NCBI GenBank assembly: GCA_000277445.1
Contig: AJWJ01000016.1
Coordinates: forward strand, 1-64,000
DNA from: Polysphondylium violaceum
Lineage: Eukaryota > Evosea > Eumycetozoa > Dictyosteliales > Dictyosteliaceae
DNA: 64,000 nt
Reading direction: 5' to 3'
Made by a program: the position numbers and the translations under genes. Positions 48,792 through 60,040 of the stretch are shown one piece after another (position 1 is the first letter of the stretch; each line of letters opens with the position of its first letter). The notes beneath the pieces were generated by a model. It did not search any database, was not told the origin of the DNA, and saw nothing but the letters and a program-made list of their open reading frames with translations.

Positions 48792-50534
48792 TTATTTTTC
48801 ATCATCAGAGTGATCTTGTTTATATCTTTTTGGACTTTTATCTTTGGGAGAAGGAGAAGAAGAGGGGGAAGAAGGAGAGGGAGAGGGAGATGATTTACGT
48901 GACGAAGGTGAGCTTGAACGTGAAGGTGAACGTGATCGTGAGGGGGAACGGGAACGGGAACGAGATCGGGAACGAGAACGAGATCGAGAATGTGAACGTG
49001 AAGGTGAACGAGAAGGTGAACGAGGACTAGTAGTCTTTTCTTTAGTTTCTTTAGTTTCTTTAGCTTCTCTACTGCTAGTCTTTTCTTTTTTATCTTCATG
49101 ATAATATTTATCATCATAGTCTCTAGATGATTTTCTATCATGGTAATCTCTATCATAATCTCTGTCTCTGCTATCATAATAATCTTTATCGTAATAATCT
49201 CTATCTCTTTTTCTGCTATCATGATAATCCCTATCTCTGTCTCTATCTCTTCTGCTGCTACTACTTTCATAGTCCCTATCTCTATCTCTTCTACTATCAT
49301 AATAATCTCTATCTCTTCTATCATAGTAATCTCTATCTCTTCTACTATCATAATAGTCTCTGTCCCTATCTCTTCTATCATAATCTCTATCCCTTCTGTC
49401 ATAATCTCTGTCTCTATCTCTTCTACTATCATAATAATCTCTGCCTCTATCTCTATCCCTATCTCTATCTCTTCTACTACTTTCATAATAATCATCTCTT
49501 GAAGATCTACCACTTCTTCTACTGCTACTACTATCATAATCTCTTGATTTTTCTTTATCTTTATCTTTATCAACACTACTATTTGTACCATTTGCTTCTC
49601 TCCTTCTTGATGATTTTAAATCTAAACTTTCATCATGAGGAATACTACTACCATTACCATTACCACTAGATTTATCACTATCGACAGTAGTGGTATTTGA
49701 TTTACTATTCAAACCATAAACAGTAGGTTGTTGAGCCTTTTCGATTTTAGCCCTAGTTTTCTCTAATGCTTGACTGATTCTATTTTGTTCTTCTTGATTC
49801 TTTTTCGAAGCAAGTTCTATGTCCTTTAAAAACTCTTGAGGAATACCACCGATGGATTGTTGAGCGGACAATAATAGTTTCCACAGTTTATCCATAAAAT
49901 CAGATGTATTCTCTTCGAGGAACCCAGTGATATTGAGTTGAATGATCTTTGGATCCGGATTACCCTATATTGTTATTTAGTATATTGTCGTTATCATGTG
50001 CATTGTTGTTATATTAGTATATATACCCTCTATTCATACATACCAGTTGTATCAACCTTTCTATTTATCTTTCATGTTGTTCCTATGTTTTTATCATCAT
50101 CACTAAAGTATATATGCGTGTATAGATAAGAGTAAAACAAACTATTATGAATATGAGAGAGAGAAATAGAAAGAGATGGAATACAATCGTGATATAACCA
50201 CTACTATTACTACACACTAGCATTACTTTACACATACCTCTTCAATAAGACCATAGATGTAATTTGATACTACTTCGTCTTCGACGGTGAATATTGTTTC
50301 AATCTCTTTGGCAATCCATCGTTTAAATGAAGGTAGATGCACTTTTTGAATATCAACCTTTTGACTAAAATGGGCTGGGAATTTCATAGATTTCAAATGT
50401 TTCTTTTCCTTATCAGAGAATCTATTATCTTGTTCTGCAGATGTTCCCTATAGTTAATGTGTATCATATTAGTACTCTAATATTGTATCTATGCATATAC
50501 TCAATATTACCCTAAAGAAACTTCTTCCATCCAT
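48792..50534 (-). CDS. srrm1: SRRM1/SRm160-type splicing coactivator with PWI and RS domains
   Basis: Three exons on the minus strand: 50534-50511 (24 nt), 50447-50238 and 49964-48792, together 468 residues. The N-terminus MDGRSFFRGTSAEQDNRFSD is nearly identical to the conserved start of animal SRRM1. It leads into a PWI domain (about residues 25-130) with KMKFPAHFSQKVDIQKVHLP, FKRWIAKEIETIF and PDPKIIQLNITGFLEENTSD. The PWI domain binds nucleic acid. The rest is a long Arg/Asp/Tyr/Ser region (repeats of RRDRDYYDS) and a C-terminal classic RS tract (SPSRSPSRSHSRSRSRSRSR). It should act in the nucleus, bridging splicing factors and the exon junction complex. The start lies 209 bp from PSTK on the other strand, suggesting a shared promoter. 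The first exon is tiny but phase-consistent. Confidence 0.93.
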
Positions 50535-50743
50535 CTTTTGTGTCTATATGTATCTGTGGGTGTGTATGGTATGATATAAAATATGTGAAGTCTTTTTTTG
50601 TCTTTTTCATTTTTTTCATTTTTTCTATTTTTTTTTTTTTTTCACAATGTGACATTGGAGATTTTTCGTGAACTTAACATTATTATGCCGAGGATGCACC
50701 CCATAGAGATACTCTTTGGTTGTAAAATGCATTGTGATCATCA

Positions 50744-52006
50744 ATGACTTGTGTTCATTCATTTCTATTGACATTCGTAGGTATACCTGCTTGTGGCAAA
50801 TCATCTTTGGCCAGAGAGCTGATACAATATATTACCCAAACTGATGGGTTCACTTGGCTAGATAGATTAGTTGAAAAAGATAGTAATGGCTTTAAGCAAA
50901 TTGATAAAACTAGTGTATCAAATATCAATATCTATCATATAGAATTTGATTTAATATTTCAGAGAGTATTTCAACTATACAATAGTCATACGACGAGTAG
51001 TGGTGGTAATAATAGCAATGAAACTATAAATAGATTATGGAAACTCACAAGACAAGAGATATTTAATCAAGTGTATAATATATCAAACTCTACCAAAGAA
51101 AAAGAATTGATATTGGATACAATCTCATCTGTATATAGTGTAAATAATAATAGCAACATTAATAATGTCGGGAATACAATCAATATATTTATTTTAGATG
51201 ATAATATGCATTTTAAAAGCATGAGATATAAATATTATCAATTATCGCTTCAAAGTTGTCAGAGTAATAGTAATAGTATTAGATACTGTCAATTATACTT
51301 TTCAAAAGATTTACAACTTTCAATTGAAAACAACAGTACGAGGGTAAATAATCAATTCATTCCTATTGATACCATTGAAAATATGTATAATCAGATTGAA
51401 TTACCAACTCCTATCAATTCTGGTAGTTGGGAGAAATATACATGTCATATAAATACTTTTAATAAAAGCATTAATGAAATCAATAATATGTAGGTAGTAT
51501 AGTATCGGGAATAATAATAATAACAATAGCATGTATTAATTTAATGAATTATTAGAAACAAGGTATGGTATTCAATCATTGATAAGTGGAATGAATTTCT
51601 TCTAGAATCTAGTGAAATGATGAAAAACAATATTATTTTAGATCAAAAGAAAATACAAGATAAAATCAACGTTCAAAACAACAAGGTTCATCAACTTGAC
51701 CTTCAAATTAGAAAAATTATAGGTGAGATTATTAAACAACATAATGAAAGTCATGGTAGCAGTTGTAATCATAGTCAAACACCAAATATATCAAAATTAC
51801 TCAGTAATCTAAAACAACATTATGTAAAGATCATCATCCCACAAATGCTCCATGACTACTATCACCAGCAGCACCACACAGATAATTATGATGACGACGA
51901 TGATGGAGAAGAAGGACGAGAAGGAGATTTCATTACCAATATTATATTGGTAAAATTCAAAAATCATTCCAAACATTTCCTCTCAAATGCCAGCGAAAAT
52001 GAATGA
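50744..52006 (+). CDS. pstk: O-phosphoseryl-tRNA(Sec) kinase (PSTK)
   Basis: Exons 50744-51489 and 51556-52006 give 398 residues; the join restores NEINNINKVWYSIIDKWNEF. A P-loop lies at residues 13-20 (GIPACGKS). The kinase signature FILDDNMHFKSMRYKYYQLS and the following YCQLYFSKDLQLSIENNSTR match PSTK/Kti12-type kinases. The later IPIDTIENMYNQIELPTPIN resembles the PSTK block before the conserved Trp. PSTK phosphorylates Ser-tRNA(Sec), the step before SepSecS makes Sec-tRNA, so this organism probably makes selenoproteins. Asn-rich insertions and an acidic C-terminal loop are lineage-typical. Kti12 is the main alternative, but the DDN...SMRYKYYQL motif favours PSTK. Confidence 0.85.
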
Positions 52007-52542
52007 GTGAGGGAAAACAGAAAAAAAAAATAAATTAAAAAATTAAAAAAATTTTAAAAAATTAAAAAAAAAAAATAATATTGCAATATTGGAATTTTTT
52101 TATTATTTACATTGTACATACTTTTAGTCATCATCCAAATCAAATATCTCTTGTGTTGTGTGTGTGTTTTTTTATTCCCTTTGTGTATAATATCAAGCAT
52201 CGTGTGTGTATATTAGTAATAGTAGAATAGTAGTAATATTTATTTGTGTTGTATAGGTTTTTTTATTTTTTTATTTCTATTGTAAATTAATTGTTATTAT
52301 TATATTTTGCTATTATTGCTATACAAAGAATTTAGTTTAGTTTATTAGACATCATAAGTCAGCAAAGAAAGAGAGAGGAAATTTAAAAAAAAAAAAAGAA
52401 AAAAAAAGAAAAAAGAAAAATTTACAAATTTTATTTTTTTTTTAGTTGTTTCTTCACCATCATCATCATTATCATTTTTTATTATTCAGTTTTTTAGGTT
52501 TTACATACATTACAAACAACACTTATTATATTTTACAATACA
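52007..52542. promoter_or_regulatory. Spacer upstream of ubiquilin
   Basis: AT-rich, with poly(A) at 52020-52080 and 52390-52420 and a T-rich leader. No gene recognised. Confidence 0.45.
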
Positions 52543-54334
52543 ATGGTGAATATTCATATCAAATCTTCTACAGATAACAAGTTTACTGTAGATGTTGATC
52601 TTTCAATTACAGTTGCAGACTTTAAAAATGTATTGGCTGAAAGAGGGACTATTCCTGCCGATCAACAAAGAATCATTTATTCTGGTAGAATATTAAAGGA
52701 TCATCAAACTCTTGCTGAATTAAGTATGTAAAAAACAAGAAATAATAGGATATGTGTGTGGATTAATCTTAGAGATGACACAAATTCATATTACCAATAA
52801 CAGCACCACCTATTCACATAATATTAATATTTTTTAAAATACAATATAAATAGATATTCAAGAAGGTCATACTGTACATTTAGTACGTGGATCAGCACCA
52901 CCACCTCCACCACCATCATCAGAACAAGTACCCAATCCAACCAATATGCCACAAGGTATCCCAGGTATGCCAAATAATGTACAACAAATGATGAATGATC
53001 CAATGATGCAAAATATTTTAAATTCTCCAATGGTTCAAAACATGTTTGACAATCCAGAACTTTTAAGAGGTATGATTATGAATAATCCAGAGATGAGAGC
53101 AGTGTTAGAACAAAATCCAGAAATGGCACATGTTTTCAACGATCCCAGAGTACTCAGACAAACATTTGACATGATGAGAAATCCAGAACTTATGAGAGAA
53201 ATGATGCGTAATGCTGACAGAGCCATGTTGAATGTCGAAAATCATCCAGAGGGTTTCAATTTATTAAGAAGAATGTATACAAATGTCCAAGAGCCACTTA
53301 TGAATGCTGCCAATCAATCATCAATGAACCAAACAAACTCTAATACAATTCCATCCAATTCTGATCCAAATCCAAATTCATCTCCCCTTCCAAATCCTTG
53401 GTCTAGCACACCAGCATCAAATACAGGTACAGGTAATACCACTTTGCCACAATCATCATCATCATCATCAACATCACCACAGCCATCAACAACAACACCT
53501 AATCCAAACGCTGCCGCTAACCCATTTGCAAGTATGTTTGCCAATATGGGTGGTAATAGTGGTGGTGCATCTTCAAATTCACCAAACCCAAACACCTCTA
53601 ATCCATTAAACAACATGTTTGCTGGTATGGGTGGTATGGGTGGAATGGGTGATATGGGTATGGGTGGTATGAATGCAGCACAAATCTCTGAATATTTGAA
53701 TAATCCAATGATTCAAACATATATGCAACAAATGGCTTCTAATCCACAAATGCTTCAACAAATGATTGAATCAAATCCACAAACTAGAAGACTATTGGAG
53801 GCAAATCCCCAAATGAGAGATATGATTAGTAATCCTGAATTTTTGAATATGTTTTCAAATCCACAAAATATTCAAGCCATGTTACAAATGCAACAAGCTA
53901 TGGGTACTTTACAAAATAATGGTATGTTTGGTGGTAATAATAGTCCATCTGGTATGGGTGGATTTGGTGGATTTGGTGGAATGGGTGGAATGGGTGGTTT
54001 TGGTAATATGGCTGGTATGGGTAATATGGGTGGTATGGGCGGTATGGGAGGTTTTGGTGGTATGGGTGGATTCAGTAATCCTCAATCCGGTCAACAATCT
54101 CAAGGTATGTTTTATTATTGTTTATTATTAGATGACAGTTGTTATTATATATATTAACCAATGACTATCATCATTTATTTCTCTATTTTATATTTAGAAA
54201 CACCTGAACAAAGATACCAAATTCAATTGACTCAATTGGAAGAATTAGGATTTTTAGATAGACAAGCCAATATCGTTGCTTTAACTGCTACAAATGGTAA
54301 TATAAATGATGCCATTGATCGTTTATTAAGATAA
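52543..54334 (+). CDS. ubqln: Ubiquilin (UBL-STI1-UBA ubiquitin shuttle)
   Basis: Three exons, 52543-52723, 52854-54104 and 54198-54334, give 522 residues; phases agree (TTA A|AT and CAA G|AA). An N-terminal ubiquitin-like domain spans about 1-73 ([20 protein letters not shown], ending [13 protein letters not shown]). Four STI1-like Met/Asn-rich segments follow ([65 protein letters not shown]), as does a Gly/Met-rich stretch. A C-terminal UBA domain (about 478-522) reads [20 protein letters not shown] then [15 protein letters not shown]. Ubiquilins carry ubiquitinated clients to the proteasome and chaperone hydrophobic segments in the cytosol. The UBA lies on its own exon, and a relic of that exon appears about 300 bp downstream. 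Confidence 0.95.
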
Positions 54335-54969
54335 CGCATATCCTTTAAAAACAAAACTATTTATATAAATATAATAATATAATAATAATAATAATAATAA
54401 TGATTTATTTGTTTTAATATCTTTAATGATGAAATTTTAATTTCAAGGAATTGAGAAAAAATTCATACAAGAGATGGTTTTCAATTCTCAAAAACTATCA
54501 AGGTTTAATTTATCAAAGATTATCTTGATGTGTGTAAAAGTTTTTATTGACTTGTAATTTAAAAAAATGAAACTCTATTGGAAGAAATTTTCACCCAAAT
54601 CGTTGCTTAACTGCAAATGGTAATAAAAATGATTAATCAACAAAAGTGTGTTGGAGTTTGATGAAAAATTTTATTAACAAAAAACTCTGTATTTTTTCTA
54701 TTACCCCAGTCTCTTTGTGTATATTTGTATATGTAAATGTTTCATCATCTTTCAAAAGGGGGTTGAATTTAACACTTTTTATAGAAAGGGGTGAATTAAT
54801 CTGTTAAAAAGTAAAAGAATAACTTTATGTTTAAATTTTTTGTTGTTTATTTTTAATCAAAAAAAGTTGTTGTGCTATCAGTATTATTATTATATCTTAT
54901 TTCACACCAAATTATAGAAAATATTATAGTAGTATGATTTCAATATATAATTTTATATATTATTAGAAA
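54335..54969. other. Spacer downstream of ubiquilin
   Basis: Contains an (AAT)n microsatellite at about 54370-54400 and a degenerate copy of the ubiquilin UBA exon (about 54553-54640, listed separately). It also holds the AT-rich upstream region of the first 7-TM gene. No intact gene. Unlike the other 7-TM genes, no C/CA-rich block stands out here. Confidence 0.45.
54553..54640 (+). pseudogene. Relic of the ubiquilin UBA exon
   Basis: Pieces match the intact exon at about 54220-54315: CTATTGGAAGAA (parent CAATTGGAAGAA), AAATCGTTGCTTAACTG (parent ATATCGTTGCTTTAACTG), and AAATGGTAATAAAAATGAT (parent AAATGGTAATATAAATGAT). Order and spacing are kept with small deletions, and the reading frame is lost. 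It suggests that the ubiquilin 3' end was once tandemly duplicated. Confidence 0.6.
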
Positions 54970-56077
54970 ATGGAAAATGCTAGATTAAATGATCTATTTA
55001 TTGGAAAAGATCAAACTATAAAAAACAAAGTACAATTGATATTGGGAACAATTGTTATGACCTTGTTTTTCATTAAAATCGTATATTTGTTTGTGTTTGA
55101 AGAAAGAAAGTCGCCTGGAAGTAGACTAAAAAAAGGTGTTCACTTTTTAGCCCTCGTACATTTGATGTTTTTAAATTTACTTTGTTACACCTTTATCAAT
55201 GGTAACACAAACTATAAACATTTTCTCAAATTAACTTATTTCATAAACACCCTCTTAAACATTTGCTTTATCGGTGCTTTTTTATTGATATTTTTATATT
55301 GGTAAGTATTTTATTTTTTATAAATATATTCCATATTAATAATTATAATACTCATTAGGATATCGGTTATTTCAAATATATTCAATATTCAACAACACAG
55401 ATTATTGACCAATACCACTAGATTTGTATTTTTAGGAGTGTTTTTCATTCCAAATCTATTTATTAGGATTGTCCAAGTATCACTGTATTTATCAGATCAC
55501 ACGACCCAACACTATGTCAAAACAATTGAAAATGTCAGTAAATACTATATGTACCTTAGCTGTATCATTGTCACGTCCATGTTGTGGGGATACCTTGCTT
55601 TTCATTTTGTTAGGGCGGCCTCTCAAATTAAAGGAAGATTGGTATGTACATACATATATTGACTTGGACTCCCTATCATATTGCTAATCCATTATTTTCT
55701 AGTTATCATTTACTATTATTGCTTATTTATTTTCAATCACATTTATTATTCTAGTGACGATATCGACAATGGTACAGCCTAGCAAAAATAGCATTGTTTA
55801 TGAATGGGTGGTGTTTATATTTTTGATTGTGCTGTATTTGCAATTACTGTTTTTTGTGCATAGAATCCGATGGAATAAAATACATGAATACTTTAAAAAT
55901 CGATCTTCATCCTCCCCCCCAAAACGCTCGAAACACACAAACAGCGACAATAGTGGTAGTAGCAGTTCAACAAACACAAATTCAACATCACAACACACAA
56001 AAACCACAAATTCATATGAAGAAGGCATCTCTATGACTACCGTCGATAAAAACTTAAACGACACCTCGCCAGTCTAA
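54970..56077 (+). CDS. Seven-TM receptor-like protein A (tandem family)
   Basis: Exons 54970-55301, 55359-55641 and 55703-56077 give 329 residues. Seven hydrophobic segments are visible: TM1 IVMTLFFIKIVYLFVF, TM2 FLALVHLMFLNLLCYTF, TM3 ending IGAFLLIFLYW, TM4 FVFLGVFFIPNLFIRIV, TM5 YMYLSCIIVTSMLWGYLAF, TM6 FTIIAYLFSITFIILVTI, and TM7 WVVFIFLIVLYLQLLFFV. Odd loops and the tail are basic (EERKSPGSRLKKG, RIRWNKIHEYFKNRSSSSPP), placing them inside with the N-terminus outside, a GPCR-like topology. No signal peptide and no known GPCR motif. The tail is Ser/Thr-rich. Intron 1 splits the Trp codon closing TM3; intron 2 is phase 0 before TM6. It is a divergent member of the array, of unknown function. 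Confidence 0.75.
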
Positions 56078-56675
56078 AAATAAATTTAAAATAAAAAACA
56101 TTCCTAAAAAAAAACATTTTTTTTTCAACTCCCCCCACATCGATAAATTTGGTGGTGTGTTGTGTGGGGGAGTTTTAGAAATCAAACACATTTCAATTGG
56201 TGGTTCACACCGATCACACACACTAGTTGAATTGGAAATCAATATATTTCATTGGGGGGGGAATAATGGGCATGCACCTGCCGATACTATAGTGGTGGGG
56301 TTCTCCCTCAACTCAACTAAATCCAAATAATTTTAAATTTATTATTATCGCCCCTACCCCCCCACACACAAATCACATATCATATTTTTTTTAAAAAGTT
56401 TTAATTTTTAAAATACACCATTTTAGAAAATAAAAAGGTGAATGACAATCAATCATCCAAATAAATCATCAACAATTATTTTATATTGCAGTGTGTGTAA
56501 ATCAAAAGTTTTTAATTTTGTGATTGTTTGTTTGTGTGTGCGCGCGTGTGTTTTTAATAATTGTGTGTGTGAAACAAGTAATAAGAAGTTTGTATTTTAA
56601 ATTTTTGTTCTCCATTGTTATTGGATTTATTGTACTGGCTAGTAAATACTCTAGTACTACTACAGCTATTGTAAA
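56078..56675. promoter_or_regulatory. Spacer with G/C-rich hairpin and CA-rich box upstream of 7-TM gene B
   Basis: 56127-56139 (AACTCCCCCCACA) and 56161-56174 (TGTGTGGGGGAGTT) form an imperfect inverted repeat around a GGTGGTGTGT loop. This is a possible terminator, regulatory hairpin or G-box-type site. A C/CA-rich block at 56350-56372 (CCCCTACCCCCCCACACACA) lies about 300 bp before the ATG. GT-rich repeats occur near 56530-56570. No gene. Confidence 0.45.
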
Positions 56676-57795
56676 ATGTCACAGCAACCACCAATGGAAT
56701 TTGATATAACCAAATTCACCATACGCCAATTGATCAACAGTCCAACAATGTTGAATGATGTCAAAATCCAAAATTCACTCTTTACCATCACGACCTTTTT
56801 GTTGTTTGTCAAAATTTTGTATATATTTATAGTTGAAAAACCAAAAGGAACAGGAGGAAAATTGAAAAAGTCTATTCATATTTTTAATTTTTCCTATTGT
56901 TTTCTCTCTATTATTTCATTGTATTGTGTAATAAATGGTCGACCAAATTATATAAAATTTATTAAATTTCAACATTTTGTACAAATTATTGGGGGTCTAT
57001 GTTGTGTAGGTTCTGTAATTTTAATTTTTCTTCATTGGTAATTATATATTTAATATTTAATGTATATTGATGATTAAACCCTAGATTTATTAATATAATA
57101 TATTATAGGATTGGAATGATTTCAAATGTATTTAAAATTCAACAAGGAAGAGTTCTAACTATATATACAAAAATATTATTTTTTGGTATTTTTTTAATAC
57201 CAAATTGTTTATTGTCAATTGTAAATGTTTCAATGGTATGGAAAGATAAAATGGCAGAGGACTATTATATAAATTTCAGTACTTTTTATAATTACTTTTT
57301 ATTTTCAAGTATTGCATTAATTATTTGTTTACTTTGGATTTACTTGGTATATCAAATTCTTAAAATGTCACCAAATAGTCGATATCAAACTGTTTGTATT
57401 ATTTTTAAATATAGATCTATTGTTAATATAAATTTATATTAACAACAATAATACAGAAAAGATTTTTTATAACTGCATTTATATTTTCGATAACAGCTAT
57501 GTGTGTAGCTACATTTCAATTGATAAATATTACTTTGTTACCCAATAGTAGACTTTTTCTTTGGCTCGCGCTATCATTTATCATTTTGTTTGAATTACAG
57601 TTAATATTTATGGTGTACCCCATCAATATTGGCAAGATTAGAAAGTATATCGATCCCAGTTATGAACTTTCGAAAAATTCCAATACAAACCAATCTCAAG
57701 AAACAAAAGGTGATAAAGTGACACCTACCACTCAAACCGCATCTACTACTCCCGGTGGTGGTGATGTTTCCATAAACATCAACATTGATGCATAA
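56676..57795 (+). CDS. Seven-TM receptor-like protein B (tandem family)
   Basis: Exons 56676-57037, 57109-57391 and 57457-57795 give 327 residues. The second exon is 283 nt, exactly as in A, C and D. Seven hydrophobic segments: FTITTFLLFVKILYIFIV, FNFSYCFLSIISLYCVI, FVQIIGGLCCVGSVILIFL, LFFGIFLIPNCLLSIVNV, YFLFSSIALIICLLWIYLVY, FFITAFIFSITAMCVATF and LFLWLALSFIILFELQLIFM. Cytosolic loops are basic (EKPKGTGGKLKKS, KMSPNSRYQTKR). The tail starts YPINIGKIRKYIDPSYEL and becomes Thr/Ser/Gly-rich. The donor of intron 2 is GTTTGT, weaker than in its sisters. The Pro-Asn of TM4 and the TM3-closing Trp, seen in all five proteins, are present. Function unknown. Confidence 0.75.
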
Positions 57796-58249
57796 CTTTT
57801 TTCATTTTGATTTTAAATTTTCAATAAAATTATAAATTATACCCACGTATAGAAATGCTTGTAAAAAACTTTTTTATTCACCCTTTTTACTCTTGCATAT
57901 CACCATATATGTATATTTATTTAATACCAAAAAGAATTTTTGATTATGATGAATTTACAATAAAAGATTTCCACCCCCTTGTACATATAATCATCTGTTA
58001 ATAATGACTTTAAGATTTACATCCTGTTCATCCACTCCCACACTCCCACACCCTCCCTCATAATATTTTTCATTTCATTTCATTTTCCAATATGAGGATA
58101 AATAATTTTAAAATCAATATAAATTCAAAAGTAATAATGATATAAACATCCATTTGATCATCTTACTTTTCACTTTCTATCTTTTAACATCTGTAATAAA
58201 ATTTTTTTATTGTAAATCTATAATTCTTTTTTTTTGTTATTTTTTCAAA
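57796..58249. promoter_or_regulatory. Spacer with CA-rich block upstream of 7-TM gene C
   Basis: AT-rich 3' flank, then a C/CA-rich block at 58031-58060 (CCACTCCCACACTCCCACAC, then CCTCCCTCA) about 190 bp before the ATG. It resembles the CA-rich elements of Dictyostelium developmental promoters. Function is inferred. Confidence 0.45.
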
Positions 58250-59302
58250 ATGTCATCATTATCATCCTCCTTTGAACTAAAGATTAGTGATTTGGTTCCC
58301 ATTCAACCACATTTAAAGTTGGAGCTCTCTTCTCAAGCTCTCTTTATTGTATTATATATTGTAAAATTCATATATCTTGTTAAAATAGAGAAAAAATACC
58401 ATGGATTTAAATTAAAGCTTGGTGTTCATATTATTTGTTTTTTATTTAATTTTTTCAATTTTTTTGCAAATCTATTCCTTTTTATATCAAAAACAAGTGT
58501 GGAACAATGGTTTGGATATGTTCACTTTGTAGTTTTAATCATGTATATGATTGTTTTAGCTTCTGCTTTATTACTATTTTTACATTGGTAAGTTTTTATA
58601 TTTTAAATTTAATTACGATAAAAATCTAATACCTATAATAAATAGGGTATCAATGATCACCGATGTTTTTTCAGTTACCAAAGGTGGTAAAATTTTAACT
58701 AGAAACAATGGTATTTTGTTTTTTGGTGTTTTCTTTGTTCCAAATTTAATTTTATCGATCTTTTTTTATATCGTTGCCATTAAATATAGAGAAAAGGTAA
58801 ACTTTGATTTACTAATGAAAGTTCAACAATATTTCTTATTGGCCTCTGTATGTTTGGTAACATTTATTCTCTGGGGTTTCCTTGTCTATCAATTAAATGT
58901 TATGAATACTCTAAATAGAAATAGTGCTGTAAGTTTATTTAAATAGTTTTTATTTTGTAAAATTATTAATTAAAAACGTAAATGAATTCACAGAAAAAGT
59001 TTTTTGCTATGGCCTTTTTATTTTCACTTACTACAGTTCTTATTCCAACCCTTGAAATTGTTATTGAATTCTCACCAATCTCTGATATGAGATGGTGTAT
59101 GGTATTAAGTGTTGTGTCTATGATTTTGTTTCATTTTCAAATACTATTTTCTGTATTTCCAATTAGTTTGTATAGAATCAAAAAACACTATAACCTTCAA
59201 TTTTCTGATCACTCAAATCCTAAAAACTCAAACATTCCACTTAGAAACGCCGAAGAACTCAATTCCACATCCACATCTATATCTGTGTGTAGTAATATTT
59301 AA
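58250..59302 (+). CDS. Seven-TM receptor-like protein C (tandem family)
   Basis: Exons 58250-58587, 58646-58928 and 58994-59302 give 309 residues. TM segments: LFIVLYIVKFIYLV (28-46), VHIICFLFNFFNFFANLFLF (59-79), VVLIMYMIVLASALLLFLHW (91-113), GILFFGVFFVPNLILSIFFY, YFLLASVCLVTFILWGFLVY, FFAMAFLFSLTTVLIPTLEI and WCMVLSVVSMILFHFQILFS. Cytosolic loops carry Lys/Arg (EKKYHGFKLKLG, VTKGGKILTRNN, NTLNRNSAKK). The tail is SLYRIKKHYNLQ followed by a Ser/Asn-rich end. It is the closest relative of protein D: exon 2 is nearly the same, including TKGGK(I/V)LTRNNGILFFGV. A recent tandem duplication is likely. The ATG at 58250 (TCAAAATG) is the first one giving the family N-terminus. Confidence 0.8.
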
Positions 59303-60040
59303 TTAACCCCACCTATCATGTATCTTAATATGATGAATAAAATAAATTCAAATAAAATCAAATAAACAGTAGATTTGTGTAAAAAGATCAATACAACACC
59401 ATTTTGTAAAAATTAAATACTCAAAAATATACTGTAATAAGAAACTTTTGAAATTTCACACCACAGGAATAAAATCCACATTGCAATAGTATGTGAGAAA
59501 CTCAACTCCTATCTATTCAAATATTTCTATCAGTGTATATCAACAACATCAATCACCCCCACACCCCTATGTGACATTTGCTTCGACATATTTTTTTTTT
59601 CACACACCCCCACTTTCTAACATTTTTTTCACTCTCTCACCCACCTTGTTGACAATCACACACACATCTCACACACCAATTACTTGATTTGAATCATATT
59701 TCAGACGACCCTACTATCACATATGTGCCCTTTTTTAAATTTAGATACACACCACACTCTACTTAATATTTTTTAATTTCACATACATCAATTTGAGAAA
59801 CAAAAAAAAAAAAAAAATAAGATAAACATTTATAAATCAATAAACACAAAGACACACTTTAACACTCACACACACACCCTACAAGACATTGATCAATTTT
59901 ATATTTTATTTATTCAAATAAAACACAACCTGTATTTAAACTCTATCTCTAATATTTTTTTTTAGTTTATTGTGTCACAAAAACTACCATTTACGATTAG
60001 ATACAATTATTATTTATTCTATTTATTTTTTATATATACA
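59303..60040. promoter_or_regulatory. Spacer with CA-rich blocks upstream of 7-TM gene D
   Basis: Blocks rich in C and CA at 59551-59570 (CACCCCCACACCCCT), 59601-59613 and 59653-59678 (CAATCACACACACATCTCAC), and again at 59866-59880. They repeat the pattern seen upstream of the sister genes. Poly(A) at 59800-59820. No gene; the frame 59493-59687 is a CA-repeat artefact. Confidence 0.45.

Noticed and set aside
48701-49669. Ile/Glu-rich and Tyr/Leu-rich frames over the SRRM1 RS region
   Set aside because: Out-of-frame readings of Arg/Asp/Tyr/Ser repeats; the PWI-linked frame is clearly the coding one.
59493-59687. Pro/Thr/His-rich frame upstream of 7-TM gene D
   Set aside because: A by-product of CA/C-rich repeats, which better fit a regulatory block.
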